The position numbers and the translations under genes are program-made. From Cryobacterium sp. M96 (lineage in GTDB: Bacteria; Actinomycetota; Actinomycetes; Actinomycetales; Microbacteriaceae): a stretch of 64,000 bases of DNA. The notes under the pieces are model-generated. The model had not been told where the DNA came from and made no database searches. It saw only the letters and a program-made list of their open reading frames with translations. The DNA is taken from NCBI RefSeq assembly GCF_002929845.1, contig NZ_PJJS01000054.1:82392-146391 (forward strand), given 5' to 3'. Every line of letters starts with the position of its first letter. The first letter of the stretch is position 1. Positions 54,201 through 62,022 of the stretch are shown piece by piece.

Positions 54201-55057
54201 CCGAGACCGTGCACGGCCTGGAACTGGCCATCTACGAGAAGAAGCTGCACCTGTCCGGGCTGCTCGAGCGCGCCGTCAGCGACCTCGGTCTGACCGAAGA
54301 CGTGCTCGTGGCCGAGTACGGGCCCGACCAGCCGATCCCGGGCGCCGTCCAGAACAGCTCAGACCCGACCATCGAACCCGTCCGCTTCGACCGGGACGAC
54401 CAACAGCGCCGCCTGACCGTCGCCGAGCGCCGCTATGCCCAGCTCGGCCGAGTGAACCCGCTGGCCCTCGAGGAGTTTGCCGCGCTCGAGCAGCGGCACC
54501 GCTTCCTCACTGAGCAGCTCACCGACCTCTCCAACACGCGCCGTGACCTGCTCACCATCATCGAGGAGATCGACGAGAAGATGGGTGCCATCTTCGGCAG
54601 CGCCTTCGACGACACCCAGGCGGCGTTCGCCGAGGTGTTCCCGGTGCTGTTCCCGGGCGGGAGCGGCAGCATCCGTCTCACCGATCCCGACAGCCTGCTC
54701 ACGACCGGCATCGAGGTCTCGGTCAAGCCCGCCGGCAAGAAGATCGAGCGGCTCTCGCTGCTGTCGGGCGGAGAGCGCTCGCTCGCCGCCGTGGCCCTGC
54801 TGATCGCCATCTTCAAGGCCCGCCCGAGTCCGTTCTACATCATGGACGAGGTCGAGGCTGCCCTCGACGACGCCAACCTCGGCCGGCTGCTGACTATCTT
54901 CGAGGACCTGCGCGCCACCAGTCAGCTCATCGTGATCACCCACCAGAAACGCACGATGGAGATCGCGGATGCCCTTTACGGCGTCTCGATGCGCCTCGAT
55001 GGGGTCTCGGCCGTGGTCGGGCAGCGCATCGCGAAGGATGACGAGCAGGCATCCTGA
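51296..55057 (+). CDS. smc: chromosome segregation protein SMC
   Basis: A 1253-residue condensin ATPase. The N-terminus VYLKSLTLKGFKSFAHPTT starts at GTG 51296 with AGGGGG upstream. Walker A is VVGPNGSGKSNVVDAL, long Ala/Glu/Arg-rich coiled coils flank a hinge, and the C-terminal LSGGERSLAAVALL signature and FYIMDEVEAALDDANL Walker B complete the ATPase. The hinge region carries an extra low-complexity segment rich in Asp, Thr, Gly and Ala (about residues 575-630), making it about 60-80 residues longer than typical. It compacts and separates chromosomes with ScpA/ScpB. The frame upstream to 50951 overlaps the repeat and pseudogene and is not used. Confidence 0.95.
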   Translation: MYLKSLTLKGFKSFAHPTTFAFEPGVTCVVGPNGSGKSNVVDALAWVMGEQGAKTLRGGKMEDVIFAGTSTKGPLGRAAVTLTIDNTDGALPIDYTEVTISRTLFRNGASEYAINGRTCRLLDVQELLSDSGLGREMHVIVGQGQLDAVLRASPEERRGFIEEAAGILKHRRRKEKTLRKLDGMQANLTRLSDLAGEIRRQLKPLGRQADIAREAQIIAAVARDARARLLADDVVTLRIALDAHGRTESERHAERLVLTEQLETRQRRLRRLEQEQIGDAVDRARRTNFGLESVQERLRGLYTLANQRLALLGSQAESVDAGPSVTTAMLTDAAAEIDALRSRIDVADSTWAAARAATEEARGRLDALDEQIAAQAVLVSRHDLHLSQLTGQAETAAGRLASVRGEVLRQQNALNAARGRVDTAEAHLAGLAADAAALDAAAVDAGEIHPAEAAAAARSAVAQAEVEVERLRDELHLGERERDALAARAGALSLALDHKDGSAALLAAAPAGIRGLVAEHVRVRPGYEAAIAAALGSLADAVLADTWSAAVDAIVRARADDLGRVELIVAGTIDEDARADAPPADATGDATAGTIDADAPGDGTADTGMSGIGTSGTGTTDVLAPDTRPDLTVQPGLLWAESVIDAPPGVLGLLRRTVIADDLDAARAVVDRFGPRSEEVETVGVETVGVATAGRAALPITVITRAGDVFSDTVLCGGSGARRSRLELIADRDAAADSLAAVRIRLEQVVADLAEARVVLSARKTQAQAATARVRAFESRTTVQAEKTNRATVQLEAATAELSRLSAALLLQAEAVAALEAASEMARTARDEQRARPRPVPDTGPRDALVAALEAAREAEVEARLQAETARERVRAGQARADALAKQQTAARAAAEEAARRAVIRRRQVDAASRVAEALPLVLASVDASASEARLRLATAEAERSSQNEEIAALRREDSALRARLQAVTETVHGLELAIYEKKLHLSGLLERAVSDLGLTEDVLVAEYGPDQPIPGAVQNSSDPTIEPVRFDRDDQQRRLTVAERRYAQLGRVNPLALEEFAALEQRHRFLTEQLTDLSNTRRDLLTIIEEIDEKMGAIFGSAFDDTQAAFAEVFPVLFPGGSGSIRLTDPDSLLTTGIEVSVKPAGKKIERLSLLSGGERSLAAVALLIAIFKARPSPFYIMDEVEAALDDANLGRLLTIFEDLRATSQLIVITHQKRTMEIADALYGVSMRLDGVSAVVGQRIAKDDEQAS

Positions 55058-55094
55058 CACGTCGCCGCTGTTCGCCGCTGTCGAGTGAGGAACG

Positions 55095-55475
55095 CTAGCG
55101 CAGCACGGCCAGGAGTCGCGCGCAGGCCTCGTCGACCCGGCGGCAGGCCATGCTGCAGGTGTGCCAGCCCGGATGCAGCCGGGCCATGTTCTCGCAGGCC
55201 GCGATCGATGCCCGGGCGGCCTCGCGGCAGGTTTCCAGCAGCGCGATGGTCATCAGCCCGTCCTTGCGCGCATGCCAGGACAGCAGCCGGCTCGTCGACG
55301 AACACACCTCGATGCAGTCCAGGTCGGCGAAGAAGCAGCGGGTGATGTCGCCGTTGCCCTTGATGCGGAGGCAGGCGTGCGCGCAGTCCTCGCTTACCGT
55401 CACGAGAGCGTCGCACGCCGCGATGCACCGGTTGATCCCGGTGCGCACACTCTCGGGCCCTGTGCTGACTGCCAT
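55095..55475 (-). CDS. Cys-rich four-helix copper-binding protein (DUF326/Csp-like)
   Basis: A 126-residue protein with about ten Cys in helical CxxxC spacings (INRCIAACDALV, DCAHACLR, CFFADLDCIEVC, LLETCREAARASIAACENM, HTCSMACRRVDEAC). This is the pattern of cytosolic four-helix-bundle copper storage proteins that line the bundle core with Cys to hold Cu(I). It has no signal peptide. It may protect against free copper. Single gene, no obvious operator found. Confidence 0.85.
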   Translation of the reverse strand: MAVSTGPESVRTGINRCIAACDALVTVSEDCAHACLRIKGNGDITRCFFADLDCIEVCSSTSRLLSWHARKDGLMTIALLETCREAARASIAACENMARLHPGWHTCSMACRRVDEACARLLAVLR

Positions 55476-55579
55476 GCCGACACCCTAGACCGGGTCCGGG
55501 CGGCTGTCGGGGGGCTTGCACATTCCTGCTCGTTTTCGGGTGGTCGTTCCAGGACCGAAAGTCCCTCAGAACAACACCC

Positions 55580-55767
55580 TCACACCGGGCTGAGGGTCTC
55601 CGGCGTGTCCGGGCGCTGCACATCGACGAATCCGAGGGCAACGATCGGCTCCGGCCGCGCGGCCGCCAGCGTACGCATCAGGCTGCCGACCGCCGCCGGG
55701 CCGTGCGGGAAGGACGTGCCGTGATGTGGACCATGCCGACACAAGAGGATGAGGTCTGGGCCGTCAC
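55580..55767 (-). pseudogene. sirohydrochlorin chelatase (CbiX-like) N-terminal fragment
   Basis: From GTG 55767 the frame reads VTAQTSSSCVGMVH and then diverges. A second frame gives HGTSFPHGPAAVGSLMRTL and IVALGFVDVQRPDTPETL to a stop at 55580. HGTSxPxG with a following FVDVQxPD is the N-terminal half of CbiX/SirB-type chelatases, which put metal into sirohydrochlorin. A five-base insertion (probably a short duplication at CAC) explains the frame change, and the second half of the gene is missing. It is a remnant next to the ftsY promoter. Confidence 0.6.
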
Positions 55768-55951
55768 CCCGTCATTCTGCCGGGTCGGGTCGCTCGTGTG
55801 ACGGCACGAATCGCACGAACGAGCGTTATCGGGGCGGTGCCGCTCCCGGTCCGCACCATCGGTTCGGAGGTCCACCGCTCGGTACGCGCCGGCTGCGCCG
55901 CTTCGCGCGAGGCACACCTGGGGCGCAGCGGCGCAGATACCGCGCGAGCCA

Positions 55952-55957
55952 TAGGCT
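55952..55957 (+). promoter_or_regulatory. -10 box of ftsY, leaderless
   Basis: TAGGCT ends 6 bases before the ATG at 55964, with no ribosome site between. Confidence 0.5.
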
Positions 55958-55963
55958 GTAGGT

Positions 55964-56839
55964 ATGGCAGAACGCACCCCCTGGTCTCTCTCCGGCGCAC
56001 TGCGCGGCATGTTCGCGAAGAAGCTCATCGACGCCGAAACCTGGGAAGACCTCGAAGACGCGCTCATCCAGGCCGACTTCGGTCCCAGCATCACGGAGGC
56101 GGTCGTGGCCGACCTGCGGGCCAAGGTCGCCAGGTACAACACGACCGACCCGACCGACCTGCAACGGATGCTGCGCGAAGGCCTCGAGGAACGGCTCTCC
56201 AAGCTCGACTCCACCCTCAACCTCAGCGCGCGGCCTGCCGTCGTGCTCGTCGTCGGCGTCAACGGCGTCGGCAAGACCACCACGATCGGCAAATTCGCGA
56301 AGTTCCTGCGCACCTACAACCGCAGCGTGCTGATCGGGGCGGCAGACACGTTCCGTGCGGCCGCCGTGGAACAGCTGGCAACCTGGGCCGAACGGGCGGG
56401 CGCCGACATCGTGCGGCCGCAGGCCCACGGCCAGGACCCGGCATCCGTCGCCTTCCAGACCGTCGAGCGGGCCATGAAAGACGGCACGGAGATCGTGATC
56501 ATCGACACCGCCGGGCGGCTGCAGACCAAGGGCGGCCTGATGGACGAGCTCACCAAGATCCGCAAGGTGATCGAGAAGCAGACCCCGATCGCCGAGGTGC
56601 TCCTCGTGCTCGACGCGACGACCGGCCAGAACGGACTGGCCCAGGCCGAGGCCTTCATCCAGCATGCCGGCGTGACCGGGCTCGTGCTCACCAAACTGGA
56701 CGGATCCGCCAAGGGCGGCTTCGTGCTCGCCGTGCAGGAGAAGACCGGCATCCCCATCAAGCTCGTGGGCCAGGGCGAGGGCATCAACGACCTCACCGGT
56801 TTCACGCCGCACGTTTTCGCACAAAAACTCGTCGGATAG
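55964..56839 (+). CDS. ftsY: signal recognition particle receptor FtsY
   Basis: A 291-residue SRP GTPase, the membrane-side receptor for ribosome-SRP complexes. The short N domain is followed by G1 GVNGVGKTTTIGK, G2 DTFRAAAVEQL, G3 DTAGRLQTK, G4 TKLDGSAKGG and GQGEGINDL. It lacks the long acidic A domain of E. coli, as in other actinobacteria. Close to ffh, whose product it pairs with. Confidence 0.96.
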   Translation: MAERTPWSLSGALRGMFAKKLIDAETWEDLEDALIQADFGPSITEAVVADLRAKVARYNTTDPTDLQRMLREGLEERLSKLDSTLNLSARPAVVLVVGVNGVGKTTTIGKFAKFLRTYNRSVLIGAADTFRAAAVEQLATWAERAGADIVRPQAHGQDPASVAFQTVERAMKDGTEIVIIDTAGRLQTKGGLMDELTKIRKVIEKQTPIAEVLLVLDATTGQNGLAQAEAFIQHAGVTGLVLTKLDGSAKGGFVLAVQEKTGIPIKLVGQGEGINDLTGFTPHVFAQKLVG

Positions 56840-56846
56840 GACAGTC

Positions 56847-57350
56847 ATGACCATCGAACACGATTTCTTCGGAATTCTCGGCAGTGACGATGCTGGCGAG
56901 GTCTACTGGTCGGATTCGGCCGAACTGGGCGACCAGGACGTGCAGATCGACCTCAGCTCCCCCGACGAGGAGTCCGTCTCGGCCGAAGCGCTCGACATTG
57001 CGGCGGCCATGGTCAACGACATCGAGGGACTCGATTCGCAGGCCCGCGAATCGCTCGTGGCCGACCTCAGCAAGGAGGGCTCGGTGACGGGCGCATACAT
57101 CACGACCGAACTCGACGAAATGGATCCCGAGGTTCTCGACGACGCCCTGATCTGGGATTCGGGCGACAAACAAATCGATTTTCTGCGCTCCATCCAGCTG
57201 CAGCGGATCGGTTTCCACCCGCACCACTTCCGTAGCGAGGAGCACTTCGCGGTGCTCGAGTACTCGATCAGCCCCGATGACACCGACGCCCTGCTCGTGG
57301 TCACGATCGACGTGCACGGCGACCCCGTGCGGATCGCCGTCGAGCAGTAG
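56847..57350 (+). CDS. DUF2004-like protein
   Basis: A 167-residue acidic cytoplasmic protein 7 bases behind ftsY. It begins EHDFFGILGSDDAGEVYWSD and ends with a conserved-looking SEEHFAVLEYSISPDDTDALL stretch, matching the DUF2004 family, whose function is not known. Cotranscription with ftsY is likely. Assigned by general similarity of pattern. Confidence 0.7.
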   Translation: MTIEHDFFGILGSDDAGEVYWSDSAELGDQDVQIDLSSPDEESVSAEALDIAAAMVNDIEGLDSQARESLVADLSKEGSVTGAYITTELDEMDPEVLDDALIWDSGDKQIDFLRSIQLQRIGFHPHHFRSEEHFAVLEYSISPDDTDALLVVTIDVHGDPVRIAVEQ

Positions 57351-57370
57351 CGCAGCAGTCCGGTCGGACG

Positions 57371-57691
57371 TCAGTGCCCCTCCTGGATGGTGCCCTTGGC
57401 CGGGTCGCCGAACGGCACGTTCTGCAGCACCTTGACGTCCGTGGGGGCGGCCAGTGCGTCATCGGTGAGCGCACCAAGTTCGGTGATTCCCGCGCCGGTC
57501 GCGTGCACCGCGAGGTCGGCGACGCTGGCCCAGCGCTCGACCATGACCACCAGGTCACCGTCGGTGTGCGCGGCATACAGTTCGCAGCCGGTCTCGGCGT
57601 GCACCGTGGGGGAGACCACGGCGAACGCGTCCAGGAGCTCCTGGCTGCGACCGGGCTGCGGGGTGAGTACGGCGACGACGACAACGGACAT
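57371..57691 (-). CDS. antibiotic biosynthesis monooxygenase (ABM) family protein
   Basis: A 106-residue ferredoxin-like dimer-type protein. SVVVVAVLTPQPGRSQELLDAF and CELYAAHTDGDLVVMVERWAS are the ABM pattern (YgiN-like quinol monooxygenases or heme-degrading relatives). No catalytic residue pattern specific to one activity is seen, so the substrate is unknown. ATG 57691 is the start. It is convergent with the DUF2004 gene and divergent from ffh. Confidence 0.85.
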   Translation of the reverse strand: MSVVVVAVLTPQPGRSQELLDAFAVVSPTVHAETGCELYAAHTDGDLVVMVERWASVADLAVHATGAGITELGALTDDALAAPTDVKVLQNVPFGDPAKGTIQEGH

Positions 57692-57752
57692 GGTGACTCC
57701 TGGCTTCGGATGCGGTTTGCGCACCCGAACAAACGTAGGCTCCGCGACCGGT

Positions 57753-57758
57753 TAAACT
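57753..57758 (+). promoter_or_regulatory. -10 box of ffh
   Basis: TAAACT ends 9 bases before the ATG at 57768. No Shine-Dalgarno in between, so a near-leaderless start. Confidence 0.45.
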
Positions 57759-57767
57759 AAACGCATT

Positions 57768-59342
57768 ATGGCTACTTTTGGAAACCTCTCAGATCGCCTG
57801 GCCGAGACGTTCAAGAATCTCCGCACCAAGGGCAAGCTCAGCGCGGCGGATGTCGACGGCACCGTGCGCGAGATCCGGCGCGCACTGCTCGACGCCGACG
57901 TCGCCCTCGAGGTGGTCAAGGACTTCACCGGCAAGGTGCGCGAGCGTGCCCTCGGCGACGAGGTCAGCAAGGCGCTGAACCCGGCCCAGCAGGTCGTCAA
58001 GATCGTCAACGAGGAGCTCGTCGAGATCCTCGGCGGTCAGCAGCGCCGACTCGAATTCGCCAAGAAGCCGCCGACCATCATCATGCTCGCCGGCCTCCAG
58101 GGTGCCGGTAAGACCACCCTCGCCGGCAAGCTCGCGAAGTGGCTCGCGAAAGACGGCCACACCCCGATTTTGGTCGCGGCCGACCTGCAGCGCCCGAACG
58201 CGGTCACCCAGCTCGAGGTCGTCGGCGCCCAGGCGGGCGTGCCCGTCTACGCGCCCGAGCCCGGCAACGGCGTCGGCAACCCGGTCAAGGTCGCCCGCGA
58301 CGGCGTCAAGTACGCGCAGCAGAAGATGCACGACGTGGTCATCGTCGACACCGCCGGACGCCTCGGCGTCGACGCGGAGATGATGAAGCAGGCCGCGGAC
58401 ATCCGCACGGCCATCGACCCCGACGAAGTGCTCTTCGTGATCGACGCCATGATCGGCCAGGACGCGGTGGCCACCGCCAAGGCGTTCCAGGACGGCGTCG
58501 ACTTCACCGGCGTGGTGCTCTCCAAGCTCGACGGCGACGCGCGCGGCGGTGCGGCCCTGTCCGTGGCCTCGATCACCGGCCGTCCGATCATGTTCGCGTC
58601 GACCGGTGAGAGCCTCGACGACTTCGAGCCGTTCCACCCCGACCGCATGGCCAGCCGCATCCTCGACCTCGGTGACATCCTCACCCTGATCGAGCAGGCG
58701 CAGGGTGCCTTCGACGAAGACGAAGCACGCAAGATGGCGGAGAAGTTCTCCACAGACAGTTTCACCCTCGACGACTTCCTCGGGCAGATGCAGCAGCTGC
58801 GCAACATGGGTTCGATCAAGAAGATGATGAGCATGCTCCCCGGCGCCGGCGCCATGAAGCAGCAGCTCGAGAACTTCGACGAACGCGAGATCGTGCGCAC
58901 CGAGGCCATCATCCAGTCGATGACCAAGGCCGAGCGCACCACCCCGAAGCTGTTGAACGGATCCCGTCGGCTGCGCATCGCCCGCGGCGCCGGATCGACC
59001 GTGACCGAGGTCAACCAGCTCGTGTCCCGGTTCGAGCAGGCCGCCAAGATGATGAAGACGGTCGCCAAGGGCGGCATGCCCAACATCCCCGGCATGGGCC
59101 CGGTCCCCGGCGGCATGGGCGGCGGCGGCCGTGGCAAGCCGCAGCCCAAGAAGAAGGGCTCGAAGTCGGGCAACCCGGCCAAGCGCGCGGCGGAGAACCT
59201 GGCGATCGCGTCCGGTGAGAAGCCCGCTGGCGCGGGCCCCGGTGCGGGCGGCGGCACGGGCTTCGGCCTCGGCGGCGCCAGGAAGGCGGGCGGTCCCACC
59301 GAAGACGAGATGGCCGCCCTGCAGAAGATGCTCGGTCGGTGA
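57768..59342 (+). CDS. ffh: signal recognition particle protein
   Basis: A 524-residue SRP54 GTPase. N domain then G1 GLQGAGKTTLAGKLAKWL, DLQRPNAVTQLEV, DTAGRLGVD, SKLDGDARGGAAL, GESLDDFEPFHPDRMASRIL, followed by the Met-rich M domain (LGQMQQLRNMGSIKKMMSMLPG) that binds 4.5S RNA and signal peptides. The tail is unusually Gly/Pro/Lys-rich (GGMGGGGRGKPQPKKKG), extended relative to E. coli. Targets nascent membrane proteins together with FtsY. Confidence 0.97.
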   Translation: MATFGNLSDRLAETFKNLRTKGKLSAADVDGTVREIRRALLDADVALEVVKDFTGKVRERALGDEVSKALNPAQQVVKIVNEELVEILGGQQRRLEFAKKPPTIIMLAGLQGAGKTTLAGKLAKWLAKDGHTPILVAADLQRPNAVTQLEVVGAQAGVPVYAPEPGNGVGNPVKVARDGVKYAQQKMHDVVIVDTAGRLGVDAEMMKQAADIRTAIDPDEVLFVIDAMIGQDAVATAKAFQDGVDFTGVVLSKLDGDARGGAALSVASITGRPIMFASTGESLDDFEPFHPDRMASRILDLGDILTLIEQAQGAFDEDEARKMAEKFSTDSFTLDDFLGQMQQLRNMGSIKKMMSMLPGAGAMKQQLENFDEREIVRTEAIIQSMTKAERTTPKLLNGSRRLRIARGAGSTVTEVNQLVSRFEQAAKMMKTVAKGGMPNIPGMGPVPGGMGGGGRGKPQPKKKGSKSGNPAKRAAENLAIASGEKPAGAGPGAGGGTGFGLGGARKAGGPTEDEMAALQKMLGR

Positions 59343-59400
59343 CACTGCGCCGCAAACGCTGAGCCGCTGACTGCGCTGCGGATGCCCCCGGCCGCCGGTT

Positions 59401-59406
59401 TAGGAT
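59401..59406 (+). promoter_or_regulatory. -10 box of the LLM oxidoreductase gene, leaderless
   Basis: TAGGAT ends 6 bases before the ATG at 59413. Confidence 0.5.
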
Positions 59407-59412
59407 GAGCGC

Positions 59413-60252
59413 ATGACCTCCTCCACGCCTTCCTCCACGCCTTCCCCCAGGGCCGACCGAGTGCGTATCGGTGTGCAAATCGCCCCGCAGCACGCCCTCT
59501 ATCCGAAGATCCGAGTGACCGTGGCGGAGGTCGAGGCCCTGGGCACGGACATCGCGTTCGACTGGGACCATTTCTTTCCGCTCTCCGGCGAGAAGAACGG
59601 CCTCCACTTCGAGTCTTGGACGCTCCTCGCGGCCTGGGCGGAGCAGACCTCCACCATCGAGCTGGGCGCGCTGGTCAACTGCAACGGCTACCGCAACCCC
59701 GACCTGCAGGCCGACATGGCGCGCACCATCGACCACATCAGCGGCGGCCGGTTCATCTTCGGCACCGGCTCCGGCTGGTTCGAGCGCGACTACGACGAGT
59801 ATGGCTTCGAGTTCGGCACCGCGGGCACCCGCCTGGACGCCCTCGAAGCCGACCTCCCGCGGATCGAGGCGCGCTGGGCGAAGCTGAACCCGCCGCCCCT
59901 GCGCGACATCCCGGTGCTGATCGGCGGCGGGGGCGAGAAGAAGACCCTCCGGATCGTGGCGAGACATGCGGACATCTGGCATTCGTTTTCCACTCCCGCG
60001 GTGCTCGAGCACAAGCTCGGCGTGCTCTCGAAGTGGTGTGACACGGTGGGCCGGGACCTCTCCGAGATCGAGATCTCCACCGAGCTGCGGGCCCGCACCG
60101 TGACCGAGGCCGACGAGCTCTACGACCTAGGCGCCCGCCTGTTCACCCTTGGGCTGTCCGGCCCGCACTACGACCTGGCCTCGCTCACTGACTGGCTCGC
60201 CTGGCGTGATACAAAAAACGCGCTTGAGACGGGCTGCACCCGAGATGCGTGA
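59413..60252 (+). CDS. LLM-class F420-dependent oxidoreductase
   Basis: A 279-residue luciferase-fold flavin/F420 enzyme. The N-terminus RIGVQIAPQHALYPKIRVTV and the core AFDWDHFFPLSGEKNGLHFESW, FIFGTGSGWFERDYDEYGF and VLIGGGGEKKTLRIVARHAD fit the TIGR03560-type F420 group common in actinobacteria. The substrate is unknown. A short Ser/Thr/Pro-rich start (TSSTPSSTPSP) is probably disordered. It has a leaderless promoter and stands alone. Confidence 0.88.
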   Translation: MTSSTPSSTPSPRADRVRIGVQIAPQHALYPKIRVTVAEVEALGTDIAFDWDHFFPLSGEKNGLHFESWTLLAAWAEQTSTIELGALVNCNGYRNPDLQADMARTIDHISGGRFIFGTGSGWFERDYDEYGFEFGTAGTRLDALEADLPRIEARWAKLNPPPLRDIPVLIGGGGEKKTLRIVARHADIWHSFSTPAVLEHKLGVLSKWCDTVGRDLSEIEISTELRARTVTEADELYDLGARLFTLGLSGPHYDLASLTDWLAWRDTKNALETGCTRDA

Positions 60253-60600
60253 GTCCTAATCGAGTGGTGGTATCGCTCCCGGAAGGTCAGTCCTGCCCGC
60301 ACCACGTGGACGCTGATCATCACAGGCGGAACGCCGGCTTCGGTGGTGAACCAATTCGACGGAGATTTTGGTGTGAAACGGGTTTTTCGGTGTGTGACGG
60401 GCCGATTCCGCCAAAATCGCCGTCGAATTCGTTGGGGACGGAGTTGCTGCAGGGCCGCGGACCCGAGAGACACGGTGGCCGGAACGCACTCACATCCCGC
60501 GTCACGGTCCACTGCCTGCCTGCGTCGACATCACGAACACCCGGCTCGGAACCCCCAAGCCGCGATCCCGCATCGTCCACGGCCATGAGGGCTCAGTCAG
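60253..60600. other. intergenic region carrying repeat copy 3
   Basis: 348 bases between the LLM gene and the convergent carboxylate-amine ligase. Apart from the repeat at 60353-60429 no gene or strong terminator was recognised. Confidence 0.45.
60353..60429. repeat. dispersed inverted-repeat element, copy 3
   Basis: A 77-base element, arms AATTCGACGGAGATTTT (60353-60369) and AAAATCGCCGTCGAATT (60413-60429). Its flanks GAACC (left) and CGTT..GGACGGAGTTG (right) also match copy 1. Confidence 0.7.
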
Positions 60601-61737
60601 CTATGCGGGGAGGCCCGTGCGGAGTTCGCGGGTCAGCGACTTCACGACGGCCGGCAGGCTGCCGCCGTGCGCCTCGGCGACGCGCAGCTGCCGCTGGTAG
60701 CTCGCACCCGCGGTGATGATCCGGTTCAGGCTCTGCAGCTCGTCCAGGCAGCCCAGACGCTCGGCGACGGGGGAGAGGATGCCGATCAGCCGGCGCACAT
60801 CGTCGGTCACCAGGCTTTCGGCGCCCGCGGCATCCGTGATGATCTCGGCGTCCAGGCCGTAGCGAGCGGCCCGCCATTTGTTCTCACGAACGAACCACGG
60901 CTGCATCGGCCCGACCGTCTCGCCGGCGTCGAGACGCCCAGACATCCAGTCGACCAGGCACTGGATGAACGCGGCGATGGCGCCGAGTTCCTCCGTCGTG
61001 GACACGCCGTCGCAGGCGCGCACCTCGATGGTTCCCCATCGCGGCGAAGGACGGATGTCCCAGCGCACCTCGGTCGCATCCTCGATCACCCCGGTGGCCG
61101 TCATATCGGCCACGTAGCGCTCCCAGGCCTCCCAGTCCTGCAGGATCCACGGCAGGCCGGCGGTGGGCAACTGCTGGAACATGAGGGCGCGGTTGGAGGC
61201 GTAGCCCGTGTTCACGCCGGCCCAGAACGGGCTCGACGCCGACAGGGCCTGCAGGTGCGGCAGGTAGCCGAGCAGGCCGTTCAAAATCGGGATGACCTTG
61301 GCCTTGTCCTCGATCCCCACATGCACGTGGATGCCCCAGATCATCATGTTGCGGCCCCACCACTGGGTGCGGTCGATCAACCGCTGGTAGCGGGCCTCGT
61401 CCGTGACCTTCTGGTCGAACCACTGGCTGAACGGATGCGATCCGCTAGAGATGAGTTCGACGCCCCGCGGATCCGTGATGGCGCGCACCTCGTCAACCTG
61501 GACGGCGACATCCGTGACGGCGCCCGCAACTGTATGGTGCACCCCCGACACGAGTTCGACCGTGTTCAGGAGCAATTCCCCGGTGATGTGCGGATGCGGC
61601 GTGCCGTCGGGCGCGGCCAGAGCCGTCAGCACCTCTTCGGCCAGGCAGACCAGGTCACCCGACTCGCGGTCGACGAGGGCGAGTTCCCACTCGATGCCAA
61701 TGGTTGACCGTTTCGACCGGGCAAATTCGATCCCCAT
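60601..61737 (-). CDS. YbdK-type carboxylate-amine ligase (glutamate-cysteine ligase family 2)
   Basis: A 378-residue ATP-dependent ligase starting at ATG 61737 (GAAGGA six bases upstream). Motifs SKRSTIGIEWELALVDRESG, MMIWGIHVHVGIEDK and GTIEVRACDGVSTTEELGAI are of the GCS2/YbdK family. Members can join glutamate to amines with weak gamma-glutamyl-cysteine activity. In an actinobacterium that uses mycothiol the natural substrate is not clear. Confidence 0.9.
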   Translation of the reverse strand: MGIEFARSKRSTIGIEWELALVDRESGDLVCLAEEVLTALAAPDGTPHPHITGELLLNTVELVSGVHHTVAGAVTDVAVQVDEVRAITDPRGVELISSGSHPFSQWFDQKVTDEARYQRLIDRTQWWGRNMMIWGIHVHVGIEDKAKVIPILNGLLGYLPHLQALSASSPFWAGVNTGYASNRALMFQQLPTAGLPWILQDWEAWERYVADMTATGVIEDATEVRWDIRPSPRWGTIEVRACDGVSTTEELGAIAAFIQCLVDWMSGRLDAGETVGPMQPWFVRENKWRAARYGLDAEIITDAAGAESLVTDDVRRLIGILSPVAERLGCLDELQSLNRIITAGASYQRQLRVAEAHGGSLPAVVKSLTRELRTGLPA

Positions 61738-62022
61738 GCGCGGTCCTTCCGATCCTGGTTCACCCCTTCGGGCGTGGTTGTGTGACAATCCTGACACCGA
61801 TTGGCGAAGCGGCGCCCCAGCCGGACGCGGGTCCGGTGATGACCGCGCCGCCCAGCCGGTCGATTATCAGAAAGTCGTCGATGTCTGACAGAATGATTAG
61901 TCGAGTTCTCTTGCGTCCGACCCTCTACTCAGGCGCAGGAAAAAACCTTATTGAGCTTGTGCCGAGTGTGCCCCCACGCTCACGGCCCTCAGTTCGCCAA
62001 AAATCAAATACACAGGAGAATT

